A stretch of DNA of 64,000 nt from DASRHK01 sp963776465 (GTDB taxonomy: Bacteria > Pseudomonadota > Gammaproteobacteria > Nevskiales > Nevskiaceae): contig CAVZMV010000002.1 of assembly GCA_963776465.1 (NCBI GenBank), forward strand, positions 2,852,001-2,916,000, written 5' to 3'. The position numbers and the translations under genes were made by a program. The notes below the pieces were generated by a model that was not told the DNA's origin, ran no database searches, and worked only from the letters and a program-made list of their open reading frames with translations. Positions 1 to 8,330 of the stretch are shown here, one piece after another. Position 1 is the stretch's first letter; each line of letters starts with the position of its first letter.

Positions 1-613
1 GGCGCAGGACCTCGGGATGCTCGCCCTTCAGCCGCGCCGCCTCGGCGCGCTCGCAGGTGAACTGCGCGATCAGCGGCTTGAAGCTCTGACCGCGCACGCC
101 CTCCAGCTGCTGCGCGAAGTCGATCGCGTGCGACCAGTCCCGCAGCTGCTCGTAGATGGCCACCAGTGCTTCGAGCGACTCGGCCAGGTGCACGCCCTGC
201 CGCACCAGCTCGCGGAACAGTTTTTCGGCATCGTCGACCAGGCCGGCCTTCACGTAATCCTGGGCCAGCTCGAAACGCGCGCGATGCGCCAGCTGCGGGT
301 CGATGCCGCTGCGCTTGAGCAGGTTTTCGTGCAGCCGCAGCGCCCGATCCACCTCGCCGCGCCGGCGGAAGAGACTGCCAAGCGTCAGCTGCAGCTCGGC
401 GGTCTCGGGTTGCAGATCGGCAGCTTGCAGGAGCTCGGCGACGGCCTGGTCCGGATCCTCGGCGACGAGGTGCTCCAGGCCGCTCAGGTAGGTGCGGCGT
501 TCCGGTCCCGGGCTGTTGCGCCCTTCGCTTTGCCAGAAGCTTCGCGCCAGGCCCCAGCCCAGCGCCGCACCGAGCGGCAGCAGGAACCAGGTTAGGGACA
601 GGCTATCGAGCAC
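1..613 (-). CDS. lapB: Lipopolysaccharide assembly protein B, TPR protein (5' part only)
   Basis: Membrane-anchored TPR protein of the LapB/YciM family. In enterobacteria LapB acts with FtsH to control LpxC turnover and so balances LPS synthesis. About 204 N-terminal residues are visible and the rest runs off the left edge. The start is a GTG at 613, 21 bp after the lapA stop. Residues 5-20 form one hydrophobic anchor (LTWFLLPLGAALGWGLA). The family-typical block YLSGLEHLVAEDPDQAV follows, then helical TPR-like repeats rich in Ala, Leu and Glu (LFRRRGEVDRALRLHENLL). The lapA-lapB pairing supports the call. The C-terminal rubredoxin-like metal domain expected of the family lies outside the window. 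The start codon is less certain than the identity because no strong ribosome binding site precedes it. Confidence 0.88.
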   Translation of the reverse strand, partial: MLDSLSLTWFLLPLGAALGWGLARSFWQSEGRNSPGPERRTYLSGLEHLVAEDPDQAVAELLQAADLQPETAELQLTLGSLFRRRGEVDRALRLHENLLKRSGIDPQLAHRARFELAQDYVKAGLVDDAEKLFRELVRQGVHLAESLEALVAIYEQLRDWSHAIDFAQQLEGVRGQSFKPLIAQFTCERAEAARLKGEHPEVLR

Positions 614-634
614 GGGCGTTGCAAGCGAACAGCC

Positions 635-928
635 TCACGGCGTCGGCGTGCCGGTGAGTCCGCGCAGGTTCTTGAGCTCGACCTCGTTGGCGGCGAGCCG
701 CCGGCGCAAGCCGCGGATCTCGAGCTTGAGTCTCCAGACGCGGCCGGCGAACAGCGCCAGGCCGATGAGCGTGACGACGACCAGCTCGACGAGCAGCAGG
801 TAGATCAGCGGCAGCTCGACGCTGCCGGTGAGATAGTTGAAGCGGACGTGCTCGACGTTGAAGAAGCCGATGGCCGCGCCGCAGGCAAAGATGGCCAGCA
901 CTACCACCAGGACGATCGCGCGCAGCAT
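635..928 (-). CDS. lapA: Lipopolysaccharide assembly protein A domain protein
   Basis: Small inner-membrane protein of the LapA (DUF1049) family, 97 aa, the normal family size. It has two hydrophobic segments: residues 3-23 (AIVLVVVLAIFACGAAIGFF) and about 40-62 (LPLIYLLLVELVVVTLIGLALF). Between them is the family-type segment NVEHVRFNYLTGSVELPL, and a basic, coiled-coil-like tail (RLKLEIRGLRRRLAANEVELKNL) follows. LapA works with LapB at the inner membrane in LPS assembly. The gene sits between ihfB and lapB, the conserved proteobacterial order, with 21 bp on either side, so co-transcription from ihfB or rpsA is likely. Confidence 0.88.
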   Translation of the reverse strand: MLRAIVLVVVLAIFACGAAIGFFNVEHVRFNYLTGSVELPLIYLLLVELVVVTLIGLALFAGRVWRLKLEIRGLRRRLAANEVELKNLRGLTGTPTP

Positions 929-949
929 GCCTGTCGTCCCGGCGGCTGG

Positions 950-1240
950 TTAACGCCGTGCGGAGGCGTTGACCCGTTCGCGCATCTCCTTGCCCGGCTT
1001 GAAGTGCGGCACGCTCTTGGCGGGAATGTGCACCGCAGCGCCCGTCTTGGGATTGCGCCCCAGGCGCGCGGGTCGGCGATGCAGCGAAAAACTCCCAAAC
1101 CCGCGGATTTCCACGCGATCCTGCTGCGCCAGCGAATCGCTGATCTGATCCAGCACGAGCTTCACCGCCAATTCGACGTCCTTGAGCATGAATTGGGGGT
1201 GCCGCGCCGCGAGACGCTCGATCAATTCGGACTTGGTCAT
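950..1240 (-). CDS. ihfB: Integration host factor subunit beta
   Basis: DNA-bending nucleoid protein, the beta subunit of the IHF heterodimer, 96 aa. The start MTKSELIERLA at 1240 matches the E. coli N-terminus. An in-frame extension up to 1297 is open but has no family similarity and is rejected. The DNA-binding signature RIEIRGFGSFSLH is present here as RVEIRGFGSFSLHRR, followed by GRNPKTG with the intercalating-proline loop and VPHFKPGKEMRERV. The gene lies downstream of rpsA, as in E. coli, and is followed by lapA. The rpsA terminator at 1378-1406 and a large hairpin at 1298-1346 separate it from rpsA, so it may have its own promoter. Confidence 0.97.
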   Translation of the reverse strand: MTKSELIERLAARHPQFMLKDVELAVKLVLDQISDSLAQQDRVEIRGFGSFSLHRRPARLGRNPKTGAAVHIPAKSVPHFKPGKEMRERVNASARR

Positions 1241-1297
1241 GGCGTTCTTGGTGACCGGGTATGGCCCGACGATAGAGAAAAAATCCTTGTCGTGCAA

Positions 1298-1346
1298 GCG
1301 CCTAGATTTTCCTGGGTCGCCAAGCGACCCTTGGAAAATCTGGCGC
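1298..1346. repeat. Large imperfect hairpin between rpsA and ihfB
   Basis: An inverted repeat of about 21 base pairs with small bulges. Arms are gcgcc at 1298-1302, agattttcc at 1304-1312 and gggtcgc at 1314-1320. They pair with gcgaccc at 1324-1330, ggaaaatct at 1333-1341 and ggcgc at 1342-1346, around a CAA loop. A second small dyad, cccgcgcaggcggg, follows at about 1349-1362. The segment looks like a REP-type intergenic repeat rather than a terminator, because no T-run follows on either side. It lies in the leader of ihfB, downstream of the rpsA terminator. Confidence 0.5.
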
Positions 1347-1377
1347 CCCCGCGCAGGCGGGAGCCCAGTTGACCAAC

Positions 1378-1406
1378 AAAAAAGCCCCGCAATGCGGGGC
1401 TTTTTT
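1378..1406 (-). terminator. Intrinsic terminator of rpsA (bidirectional symmetry)
   Basis: Perfect 7-bp stem gccccgc (1384-1390) and gcggggc (1394-1400) with an AAT loop. Six A residues flank it on the left and six T residues on the right, so it can terminate in both directions. On the minus strand it sits 15 bp after the rpsA stop codon. Confidence 0.9.
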
Positions 1407-1420
1407 GACCAACTTGCTGC

Positions 1421-3100
1421 TTACCGGTCGTCGCCGCCGATCTGTTCCTTGAGGATGTCGCCCAGGCTGGTTTTGCCGGAAGTGGCGCTGTTGCGGTACT
1501 CCGCCACGGCCTCCTCCTCCTCCTGGATCTCCTTGGCCTTGACCGACAGGCTGACGATGCGGTTCTTGCGATCCACGCCGATGAAGCGCGACTCCAGCTT
1601 GTCGCCCTCCTTCAGGACGCGGGTGGCATCGTCCACGCGGTCGCGCGAAAGGTCGCCGGCCTTGATGTAGCCCTCGACGCCTTCGGCGAGGCGGATGAAC
1701 GCTCCGCGTGCATCGACGCTCTTGACCGTGCCGGCCACCATCGTGCCCTTGGGGTTCTCCGCCATGAACTGCGTCAGCGGATCGTTCGAGAGTTGCTTGA
1801 CGCCCAGCGAGATCCGCTCGCGCGCACCGTCGATCGCCAGCACCGTGGCCTCGACTTCCTGGCCCTTGCTGTAGTTGCGCACGGCGACTTCGCCCGGCAG
1901 GTTCCAGTCGAGGTCCGACAGATGCACCAGGCCGTCGATGCCGCCTTCCAGCCCGATGAAGATGCCGAAGTCGGTCATGGACTTGATGGTGCCGCGCACG
2001 CGGTCGCCCTTCTGATGGTTCTGGGAGAACTCTTCCCAGGGGTTGGGCTTGCACTGCTTCATGCCCAGCGAGATGCGGCGGCGCTCTTCGTCGATGTCGA
2101 GGATCATGACCTCGACCTCGTCGCCGACGTGCACGACCTTGCCCGGGTTGACGTTCTTGTTGGTCCAGTCCATCTCGGACACGTGGACCAGGCCTTCGAC
2201 GCCCGGCTCGATCTCCACGAACGCGCCGTAATCGGTGATGTTCGTGACCTTGCCGAACAGGCGGGTCTTCTCGGGATAGCGGCGCGCGATGTCGACCCAG
2301 GGGTCGTCGCCGAGCTGCTTCAGGCCAAGCGAAACGCGGCGGCGCTCGCGGTCGTACTTGAGGACCTTGACCTCGAGCTCCTGGCCGACCTGCACCACTT
2401 CGCTCGGATCCTTGACGCGCTTCCACGACATGTCGGTGATGTGCAGCAGGCCGTCGACGCCGCCGAGATCCACGAACGCGCCGTACTCGACCAGGTTCTT
2501 GACCACGCCCTTGAGCACCACGCCTTCCTGGAGGTTCTGCAGCAGCGAATCACGCTCGGCGCTGTACTCGGCCTCGAGCACTTCGCGGCGCGAGACCACG
2601 ACGTTGTTGCGCAGCTTGTCGAGCTTGATGACCTTGAACTCGAGCGGCTTGCCTTCGAGGTACGCGGTGTCGCGCACCGGACGTACGTCCACCAGCGAGC
2701 CGGGAAGGAACGCGCGCACCGTGCCGATATCGACGGTGAAGCCGCCCTTGACCTTGCCGGTGATGATGCCGGAGACGATCTCGCCCTTGTCGAACGCGGC
2801 CTGCAGCCGGTCCCAGGTGCGGATGCGCTCGGCCTTCTCCTTGGAGAACCGGGTCTCGCCGAATCCGTCCTCGACGGTTTCCAGCGCGACTTCGATCTGG
2901 TCGCCCACGGCGACGCTGATCGTGCCGTTCTCCAACATGAATTCCTGGATCGGGATCACGCCTTCTGACTTGAGTCCTGCGTCGACGATGACGACGTCGG
3001 GCTTAACCTCGAGGACTCTGGCGCTAACGATGGACCCGGGCTGCATCGATTGCCCGCTGGTCAGTGATTTCTCAAACAGCTCCGCAAAACTTTCGGTCAT
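1421..3100 (-). CDS. rpsA: 30S ribosomal protein S1
   Basis: Ribosomal protein S1, 559 aa, binds mRNA on the 30S subunit and helps initiation on structured leaders. The start chosen is MTESFAELFEKSL at 3100, as in other proteobacteria; an upstream ATG at 3124 adds eight residues without family support. Six S1 (OB-fold) repeats follow one another, visible through recurrent blocks such as VVKNLVEYGAFVDLGGVDGL, VTNITDYGAFVEIEPGVEGL and IKSMTDFGIFIGLEGGIDGL, each ending in an RRISLGMKQ-type motif. The protein ends with an acidic linker and a short tail. cmk lies upstream, the classical cmk-rpsA-ihfB order. A 125-bp gap to cmk contains a small hairpin. Confidence 0.98.
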   Translation of the reverse strand: MTESFAELFEKSLTSGQSMQPGSIVSARVLEVKPDVVIVDAGLKSEGVIPIQEFMLENGTISVAVGDQIEVALETVEDGFGETRFSKEKAERIRTWDRLQAAFDKGEIVSGIITGKVKGGFTVDIGTVRAFLPGSLVDVRPVRDTAYLEGKPLEFKVIKLDKLRNNVVVSRREVLEAEYSAERDSLLQNLQEGVVLKGVVKNLVEYGAFVDLGGVDGLLHITDMSWKRVKDPSEVVQVGQELEVKVLKYDRERRRVSLGLKQLGDDPWVDIARRYPEKTRLFGKVTNITDYGAFVEIEPGVEGLVHVSEMDWTNKNVNPGKVVHVGDEVEVMILDIDEERRRISLGMKQCKPNPWEEFSQNHQKGDRVRGTIKSMTDFGIFIGLEGGIDGLVHLSDLDWNLPGEVAVRNYSKGQEVEATVLAIDGARERISLGVKQLSNDPLTQFMAENPKGTMVAGTVKSVDARGAFIRLAEGVEGYIKAGDLSRDRVDDATRVLKEGDKLESRFIGVDRKNRIVSLSVKAKEIQEEEEAVAEYRNSATSGKTSLGDILKEQIGGDDR

Positions 3101-3163
3101 GTCTACTCTGTTGTGGTTGAACATCCGTCTGCATCCTGCGGACGGTCCTATGGATGAATGAAA

Positions 3164-3181
3164 GCCGGAATCCTTTCCGGC
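3164..3181 (-). promoter_or_regulatory. Small hairpin in the rpsA leader
   Basis: Perfect 7-bp stem gccggaa/ttccggc with a 4-nt loop, in the 125-bp cmk-rpsA gap. On the minus strand it is followed by TTTCATTC, too poor in T for a confident terminator. It may act in rpsA mRNA processing, attenuation or S1 autoregulation; the sequence alone does not decide. Confidence 0.35.
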
Positions 3182-3225
3182 CGCCTTGTCTCACATCTAC
3201 AAAAGTCGATGCGCAAAAAAAGAAA

Positions 3226-3903
3226 CTAAAGACCGCGGTCACGCAAAAGCTGATCGACTCTGGTTCGCACGGCCTCGGGCGACAGCCCCGTCGTGTCCAC
3301 CAGGATCGCGTCGGCAGCGGGCTTGAGCGGCGCCACTGCCCGGTTGCGATCGCGGTCGTCGCGGGCGCGAATTTCTTCGCAAAGACTCGAAAGTTTAGCA
3401 GTGATACCCGCTTGGCTCAACTGCGCGGCACGCCTGCGCGCCCGCTCCTCGGGCGTCGCATCCATGAAAATCTTCAGCGGCGCGTCCGGGAACACCACGG
3501 TCCCCATGTCGCGGCCGTCGGCCACGAGGCCCGGGGGGCGACGGAAGTCGCGCTGGCGGTCCAGCAATGCTGCGCGGACGGCGGGTGCGGTCGCTATCCG
3601 CGACGCCAGCCCGCCGGCGTCTTCCGAGCGGATTTCAGGCCTCCAGTCCGTGCCATCGACCACGATCGCTTCGTCGTCTTCGGTCGCGCCCTGGAAGCGA
3701 ATGTCCAGATTCGGGGCCAGCCCCGCGACCGCCTCCGCATCTGCGAGGTCGATGCTTCGATGGCTCGCCGCCAGAGCCAGAATGCGGTACAGCGCGCCGC
3801 TGTCCAGCCGGTGCCATCCGAGCTTCGACGCCAGCCAGCGCGTGACCATTCCCTTGCCGACGCCGCTGGGCCCGTCGACCGCGATGACCGGCGCGCTCGT
3901 CAT
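3226..3903 (-). CDS. cmk: (d)CMP kinase
   Basis: Cytidylate kinase phosphorylates CMP and dCMP with ATP in pyrimidine nucleotide metabolism. It is 225 aa, normal for the family. The P-loop GPSGVGKG is at residues 11-18, followed by LDSGALYR of the NMP-binding domain. The family block GLVADGRDMGTVVFPDAPLKIFM and the LID-type segment ARRRAAQLSQ are present, as is the DRDRNRAVAPL motif near the C-terminus. The ATG at 3903 overlaps the aroA stop by 4 bp (ATGA), so translation is probably coupled to aroA. Confidence 0.97.
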   Translation of the reverse strand: MTSAPVIAVDGPSGVGKGMVTRWLASKLGWHRLDSGALYRILALAASHRSIDLADAEAVAGLAPNLDIRFQGATEDDEAIVVDGTDWRPEIRSEDAGGLASRIATAPAVRAALLDRQRDFRRPPGLVADGRDMGTVVFPDAPLKIFMDATPEERARRRAAQLSQAGITAKLSSLCEEIRARDDRDRNRAVAPLKPAADAILVDTTGLSPEAVRTRVDQLLRDRGL

Positions 3904-5219
3904 GAGGCTTGCAGCCGCAGGCCGGCGCCCTGCGCCAGCGCGAGGAATCCGGGGAACGACGTGTTGACGTTGGCGCAGTCCAGGATCGTGATCGGCTGCT
4001 CGGCCCGCAAGGCGGCCATCGCGAACGACATCGCCACGCGATGATCGCCCCGCGAATCCACCGTGCCTCCGCGCATGCGGCCGCCGACGATGCGCATGCC
4101 GTCCGCGGTTGCCACCGCGGAGATGCCGAGCGCGCGCAGGCCATCGCACATCGTCTGGATGCGATCGCTCTCCTTCACGCGCAGCTCCTCGGCGCCGGTG
4201 ACCACCGTCTCGCCTCGGGCGCATGCCGCAGCCACGAAGATCGCCGGGAACTCGTCGATGGCGCTGGCGACCAGCGCCCGGTCGATGGAGATGCCGTTCA
4301 GGCGCTGCCCGCGGACGCGGAGATCGGCGACGGGCTCGTCGCCGAACTGGCGCTGATCGACGATCTCTATGGCCGCGCCCATGGCGCGCAGGATCTCGAT
4401 GACGCCGGTGCGCGTGGGGTTGATGCCGACGTCGGTCAGCACCAGATCCGCGCCCGGCGTGATGGCAGCGCCCACCAGGAAAAAAGCGGCGGACGAAATG
4501 TCGGCCGGGACCTGGATGCTGGTGGCGCGCAGCCTCTGTCCGCCTTGGATCGCGATCCCCGCATCGCCGATGTCGACGCGCGCGCCGAAGGCCTTGAGCA
4601 TGCGCTCGGTGTGGTCGCGCGACCGGTGCGGCTCGGAGATCGTGGTCGTGCCATGGGCGCTGAGGCCGGCCAGCAGCACGCCGGACTTCACCTGCGCGCT
4701 AGCAACGGGTGAAACGTAGGAGATGCCCTTCAGTCCCTGCGAGGCGGAGATCCGCAGCGGCGCCCTGCCCTCGTCGGAGTCGATGCGAGCACCCATCTGC
4801 TTGAGCGGCTCGATGATGCGACGCATCGGGCGGCGGGTCAGCGAGGCATCGCCGATCAGCGTGGTAGGGAATTTCTGCGCGGACAGCAATCCTGCCATCA
4901 GCCGCATCGACGTCCCGGAGTTGCCGAGGTCCAGCGCCGCGGCCGGCTCTTTAAGGCCATCGGCGCCCACACCGTGCACGCGCAGGTGCGTCGCGGCGAT
5001 CTGATCGATCTGCACGCCCATCGACTGGAATGCCTTCATCGTGCACAGGCAGTCCTCGCCGGTGAGGAAGCCGGTGATCTCCGAGGCGCCGTCGGCGATC
5101 GAAGCCAGCATGACGGCGCGGTGAGAGATCGACTTGTCGCCCGGCACGCGGACGCTGGCGTCGAGCCGGCCTCCGGGTCGCGCGGTGTAGGTAACCGGCT
5201 TGTTTGCCGACGCCGACAT
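3900..5219 (-). CDS. aroA: 3-phosphoshikimate 1-carboxyvinyltransferase (EPSP synthase)
   Basis: Sixth step of the shikimate pathway: transfers enolpyruvyl from PEP to shikimate 3-phosphate. It is 439 aa, starting MSASANKPVTY at 5219. The two-domain EPSP synthase fold is indicated by VPGDKSISHRAVMLASIADG near the N-terminus, LGNSGTSMRLMAGLL around residue 93, LTRRPMRRIIEPL, and the C-terminal RVKESDRI and GDHRVAMSFAMAAL blocks. Frame is open far upstream of 5219, but that region belongs to tyrA on the same strand in another frame. It lies 2 bp after the tyrA stop and overlaps cmk by 4 bp. Confidence 0.97.
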   Translation of the reverse strand: MSASANKPVTYTARPGGRLDASVRVPGDKSISHRAVMLASIADGASEITGFLTGEDCLCTMKAFQSMGVQIDQIAATHLRVHGVGADGLKEPAAALDLGNSGTSMRLMAGLLSAQKFPTTLIGDASLTRRPMRRIIEPLKQMGARIDSDEGRAPLRISASQGLKGISYVSPVASAQVKSGVLLAGLSAHGTTTISEPHRSRDHTERMLKAFGARVDIGDAGIAIQGGQRLRATSIQVPADISSAAFFLVGAAITPGADLVLTDVGINPTRTGVIEILRAMGAAIEIVDQRQFGDEPVADLRVRGQRLNGISIDRALVASAIDEFPAIFVAAACARGETVVTGAEELRVKESDRIQTMCDGLRALGISAVATADGMRIVGGRMRGGTVDSRGDHRVAMSFAMAALRAEQPITILDCANVNTSFPGFLALAQGAGLRLQAS

Positions 5220-5221
5220 CG

Positions 5222-6088
5222 CTATTCGATCTGCGACAAGTGCCGCTCGCGCGCCGAGCGAGCCCGCGCGAAGCGGGACCTGATCTCTTCCCAGCGCGCG
5301 CCGCGCATCAGCTCGAGCAGCTCGCCGAGCTCCTTGATCTGGCGCTCGAGCATGTCGCTGACGGTGGCCGTGTTGGCGCGCAGGATGTCGTGCCACATCT
5401 CCGGCGAGGAGGAGGCGATGCGCGTGAAATCCCGGAAGCCGCCGCCGGCGTTGGCGAAGATCTCCTCGTGATCCGGCAGCCTCGAGAGCATGTCGACGAA
5501 GCTGTACGCCAGAAGGTGCGGCAGGTGCGAGGTCGCCGCAAAGATCGCGTCGTGCTTCGCAGGGTCCATCTCCACGACGCGGGCGCCGGCGGCCCGCCAG
5601 AGCCAAGCCACGCGCTCGCGGGCGTCCGCGTTTTGCCCAGGATGCGGAGTGAGGATCACGCGGTGCCCATGGAACAGCTCTGCGAACGAGTTGGCGACGC
5701 CGCTCTTCTCGGTGCCGGCGATCGGATGGCCCGCAACGAACCACGGCGGCACGACGCCATCGCAGACGCGCGCGACGTCAGTGAGAACGGACTGCTTGGT
5801 GCTGCCGACGTCCGTGACCACCGCCCCGGTCTTGCGCGCAGACAGGAACGAACGCAGCGCGTCGCCGGTGTGGAGCACCGGCACGGCCACGACGATGATG
5901 TCGGCGCCGGATACGGCACGCGCGGCGGTGTCGGACGTTTCGTCGACGACGCCCAGATCCATGGCCAGGCGCATCTGCCGTGCATCGGTGTCGAATCCGG
6001 TGACGGTCAGGCCGGCCGCACGGCCGGCGCGCAGCGCCCGCGCAAGCGAGCCTCCGATCAGACCCAGGCCGATGACGGCGAGCTTCAC
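5222..6088 (-). CDS. tyrA: Prephenate dehydrogenase family protein
   Basis: NAD(P)-dependent oxidative decarboxylation of prephenate (or arogenate) in tyrosine synthesis, 288 aa, a monofunctional TyrA without chorismate mutase or ACT domains. The N-terminal Rossmann motif is VIGLGLIGGSLARAL (residues 5-19). The catalytic segment GHPIAGTEKSGVANSF and the later HLPHLLAYSFVDML helix are typical. Substrate preference between prephenate and arogenate cannot be read from the sequence. The start overlaps the hisC stop by 4 bp and the end is 2 bp from aroA. Confidence 0.94.
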   Translation of the reverse strand: MKLAVIGLGLIGGSLARALRAGRAAGLTVTGFDTDARQMRLAMDLGVVDETSDTAARAVSGADIIVVAVPVLHTGDALRSFLSARKTGAVVTDVGSTKQSVLTDVARVCDGVVPPWFVAGHPIAGTEKSGVANSFAELFHGHRVILTPHPGQNADARERVAWLWRAAGARVVEMDPAKHDAIFAATSHLPHLLAYSFVDMLSRLPDHEEIFANAGGGFRDFTRIASSSPEMWHDILRANTATVSDMLERQIKELGELLELMRGARWEEIRSRFARARSARERHLSQIE

Positions 6089-7206
6089 TGCAGGGCTTCT
6101 TTGAGCGTCGCGACGAAACGCGCGTTCTCGGCCTCGGTGCCGATGGTGACGCGGAGAAACTCCGGCAGACCGTAAGAGGCGATCGGACGCACGATGACGC
6201 CCTTGGACAGCAGGTGTTGATGGATGGGCTTGGCGTCACGGCCAAATCCGATCGCAAGAAAGTTGCCTTGCGAAGGCAGGACTCTCAGGCCGAGCGATGT
6301 CAGTTCATCGGCGACGCGCGCCCGCTCCCGCGTGTTGAGCTCGACCGATCGGCGCACGTGCTCCTGGTCTTCCAGCGCGACTTCCGCGGCCAACAACGCC
6401 AGGCTGTTGTTGTTGAACGGCTGGCGCACACGATTGAGCAGATCCGCAATCTGCACGCTGGACAGCGCATAACCTGCGCGCAAGCCGGCCAGGCCGTAGG
6501 CCTTGGAAAAAGTGCGGAACACGACCAGGTTCGGGAAGCGCTCGAGCAGCGCGCGCGAATTGCCGCGCAAGGCCGGATCCATGTACTCGTAGTAGGCCTC
6601 GTCCAACGCGACGATCACGTGACCGGGGACTTTCTCCAGGAACCGCTCGATGCTGGCCGCATCGAGCCACGTGCCCGTCGGGTTGTTCGGGTTGGCGATG
6701 AAGATCAGTGAGACGTCAGGTGCGAGCGCGCGCTCGAACTCCGCCAGGTCATGGCCATAAGGCTGGGCGTCATCTTGCGGCCGGGGCTTCACCACGATCG
6801 CGCGCGCACCTTGCGCCTGCGCGATCAGCGGGTACACCGCGAACGCGTGCGCGGAGAACATCGCGGCGCGATCGGGTCCCAGGAACACGCGGCCCAAGAG
6901 CTCGATGATGTCGTTGGAGCCGTTGCCGAGCGTGATGCGGTCGGCCGCGATGCCGTGCATGCGCTCGAGCTTGTTCTTCAGCCGGAAGCCACTGCCGTCG
7001 GGATACCGCGCCAGCTCGGCGCCGCCGATGCACGCTGCCAGCGCGTCGCGCGCCTTCTGGCTCATGCCCAGCGGATTCTCGTTGGAGGCGAGCTTGACCA
7101 CGTCCGCGACGCCGAGCCGACGCTGCAGCTCCTCGATCGGCATGCCGGGCGTGTACGCCTCCAGCGTCAGCACGCCCTTGGCGACGTTCTGCGTCAGCGC
7201 GGTCAT
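6085..7206 (-). CDS. hisC: Histidinol-phosphate aminotransferase
   Basis: PLP-dependent class I/II aminotransferase, 373 aa, converts imidazole-acetol phosphate and glutamate to histidinol phosphate. When encoded between pheA and tyrA, as here, it probably also serves as an aromatic aminotransferase. Landmarks are KLASNENPLGMS at about residue 38, FIANPNNPTGTW, ALDEAYYEY, and the PLP-lysine motif RTFSKAYGLAGLRAGYAL. The ATG at 7206 overlaps the last base of the pheA stop (TGATG), and its own stop overlaps tyrA by 4 bp. Placement outside a his operon supports an aromatic-family role. Confidence 0.94.
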   Translation of the reverse strand: MTALTQNVAKGVLTLEAYTPGMPIEELQRRLGVADVVKLASNENPLGMSQKARDALAACIGGAELARYPDGSGFRLKNKLERMHGIAADRITLGNGSNDIIELLGRVFLGPDRAAMFSAHAFAVYPLIAQAQGARAIVVKPRPQDDAQPYGHDLAEFERALAPDVSLIFIANPNNPTGTWLDAASIERFLEKVPGHVIVALDEAYYEYMDPALRGNSRALLERFPNLVVFRTFSKAYGLAGLRAGYALSSVQIADLLNRVRQPFNNNSLALLAAEVALEDQEHVRRSVELNTRERARVADELTSLGLRVLPSQGNFLAIGFGRDAKPIHQHLLSKGVIVRPIASYGLPEFLRVTIGTEAENARFVATLKEALQ

Positions 7207-8303
7207 CAGATGACGGCCCTCGGATAGGAGCCGAGGATTGCGTAGTGCGCAGCGTTCTTCTCCACCTGCGCCAGCACCTTGGCAACGGCGGGCTCGTCCT
7301 GGTGACCTTCGAAGTCGATGAAGAAGTTGTAGTCCCAGCGTGCGCGCCGCGAGGGCCGCGACTCGATGCGCGTCATGTTCAGGCCACCCTGCGCGAACGG
7401 CTCGATCAGGCTGAACAAGGCGCCGGGCATGTCCTTGCGCGCGCCGAGCACCAGCGACGTCAAGTCGTGTCCGGTGGGTTCGGTCTTCTTGTTGCCGATG
7501 ATCAGGAAGCGCGTCGTGTTGTTCGGATCGTCCTCGATGTTCGAGGACAAGGCCTTGAGGCGGTAACGCTCGCCGGCAGCCAGGCCCGCGATCGCCGCTC
7601 CCTCTTTCTTGTCTGCCGCGAGGCGCGCCGCGTGGCCGTTGCTCGGCACGGTCACGCGCTTGGCGTTGGGCAGGTTCACCGACAGCCACTTCTTGCACTG
7701 CGCGAACGACTGCGTGTGCGCGTAGATGCGCTTCACGTCGGCCAGTTTCTTGTGCGCCGACAGCAGGTGATGATGCACGGGCAGCATCACCTCGCCGCAG
7801 ACTTTCAGCGGCGTGCTGCCAAGCTCGTCCAGCGTGTGCGTGACGACGCCTTCGGTGGAGTTCTCGATCGGCACGACGCCATAAGCGGCGTGCCCGGCCT
7901 CGACGTCGGCAAAGATGTCGGTGACCGTTGCTTTCGCGCGTGCGCTCACCGCATGCCCGAAATGCTTGTAAGCCGCCTGCTCGGTGTAAGTGCCCTCGGG
8001 ACCCAGGTAAGCGACGGCCAGCGGCGACTCCAGGGCCAGGCACGCCGACATGATCTCGCGCATCAGGCGCGCCATGACTTCGTCGTGCAAGGGGCCGCCG
8101 AGCTCGCGGTTGCGGCGCACGCTGCGCCGCAGAACCTCAGCCTCGCGCGACGGCCGGTAGTGGTCGCCGTCGCCGCCGGTGCGCGCCTTGATCTCCCGGA
8201 CCTGCTCGGCAACGCGGGCGCGATCGGAGATCAGCGCCTGGATCTGGGCGTCGATCTGGTCGATCTTCGTGCGCGCTTCCGCGAGCGTCTTGGGCGTCGT
8301 CAT
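7206..8303 (-). CDS. pheA: Bifunctional chorismate mutase / prephenate dehydratase (P-protein)
   Basis: Converts chorismate to prephenate and then phenylpyruvate. It is 365 aa from the ATG at 8303; an in-frame GTG lies 9 bp upstream. Domains in order: AroQ-type chorismate mutase (about 1-90, TKIDQIDAQIQALISDRA), prephenate dehydratase (about 95-275, AYLGPEGTYTEQAAYKHFG, the ENSTEGVV loop and the NTTRFLII TRF motif), and a C-terminal ACT domain (about 285-360, GALFSLIEPFAQGGLNMTRI with the ESRPS Phe-binding motif). The ACT domain suggests feedback inhibition by phenylalanine. Upstream lies the 267-bp repeat element that separates it from serA; no strong ribosome binding site is visible. Confidence 0.96.
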   Translation of the reverse strand: MTTPKTLAEARTKIDQIDAQIQALISDRARVAEQVREIKARTGGDGDHYRPSREAEVLRRSVRRNRELGGPLHDEVMARLMREIMSACLALESPLAVAYLGPEGTYTEQAAYKHFGHAVSARAKATVTDIFADVEAGHAAYGVVPIENSTEGVVTHTLDELGSTPLKVCGEVMLPVHHHLLSAHKKLADVKRIYAHTQSFAQCKKWLSVNLPNAKRVTVPSNGHAARLAADKKEGAAIAGLAAGERYRLKALSSNIEDDPNNTTRFLIIGNKKTEPTGHDLTSLVLGARKDMPGALFSLIEPFAQGGLNMTRIESRPSRRARWDYNFFIDFEGHQDEPAVAKVLAQVEKNAAHYAILGSYPRAVI

Positions 8304-8330
8304 GGGGCGCACATATTAGTGGAGACGCGA

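Noticed and set aside
1240..1297. Longer N-terminus for IhfB (19 extra residues)
   Set aside because: The family start MTKSELIERL is at 1240; the extra residues are unrelated and lie near the hairpin.
1793..2968. A 391-codon plus-strand frame over rpsA
   Set aside because: Antisense to S1 repeats with biased His/Asp/Val content and no start context.
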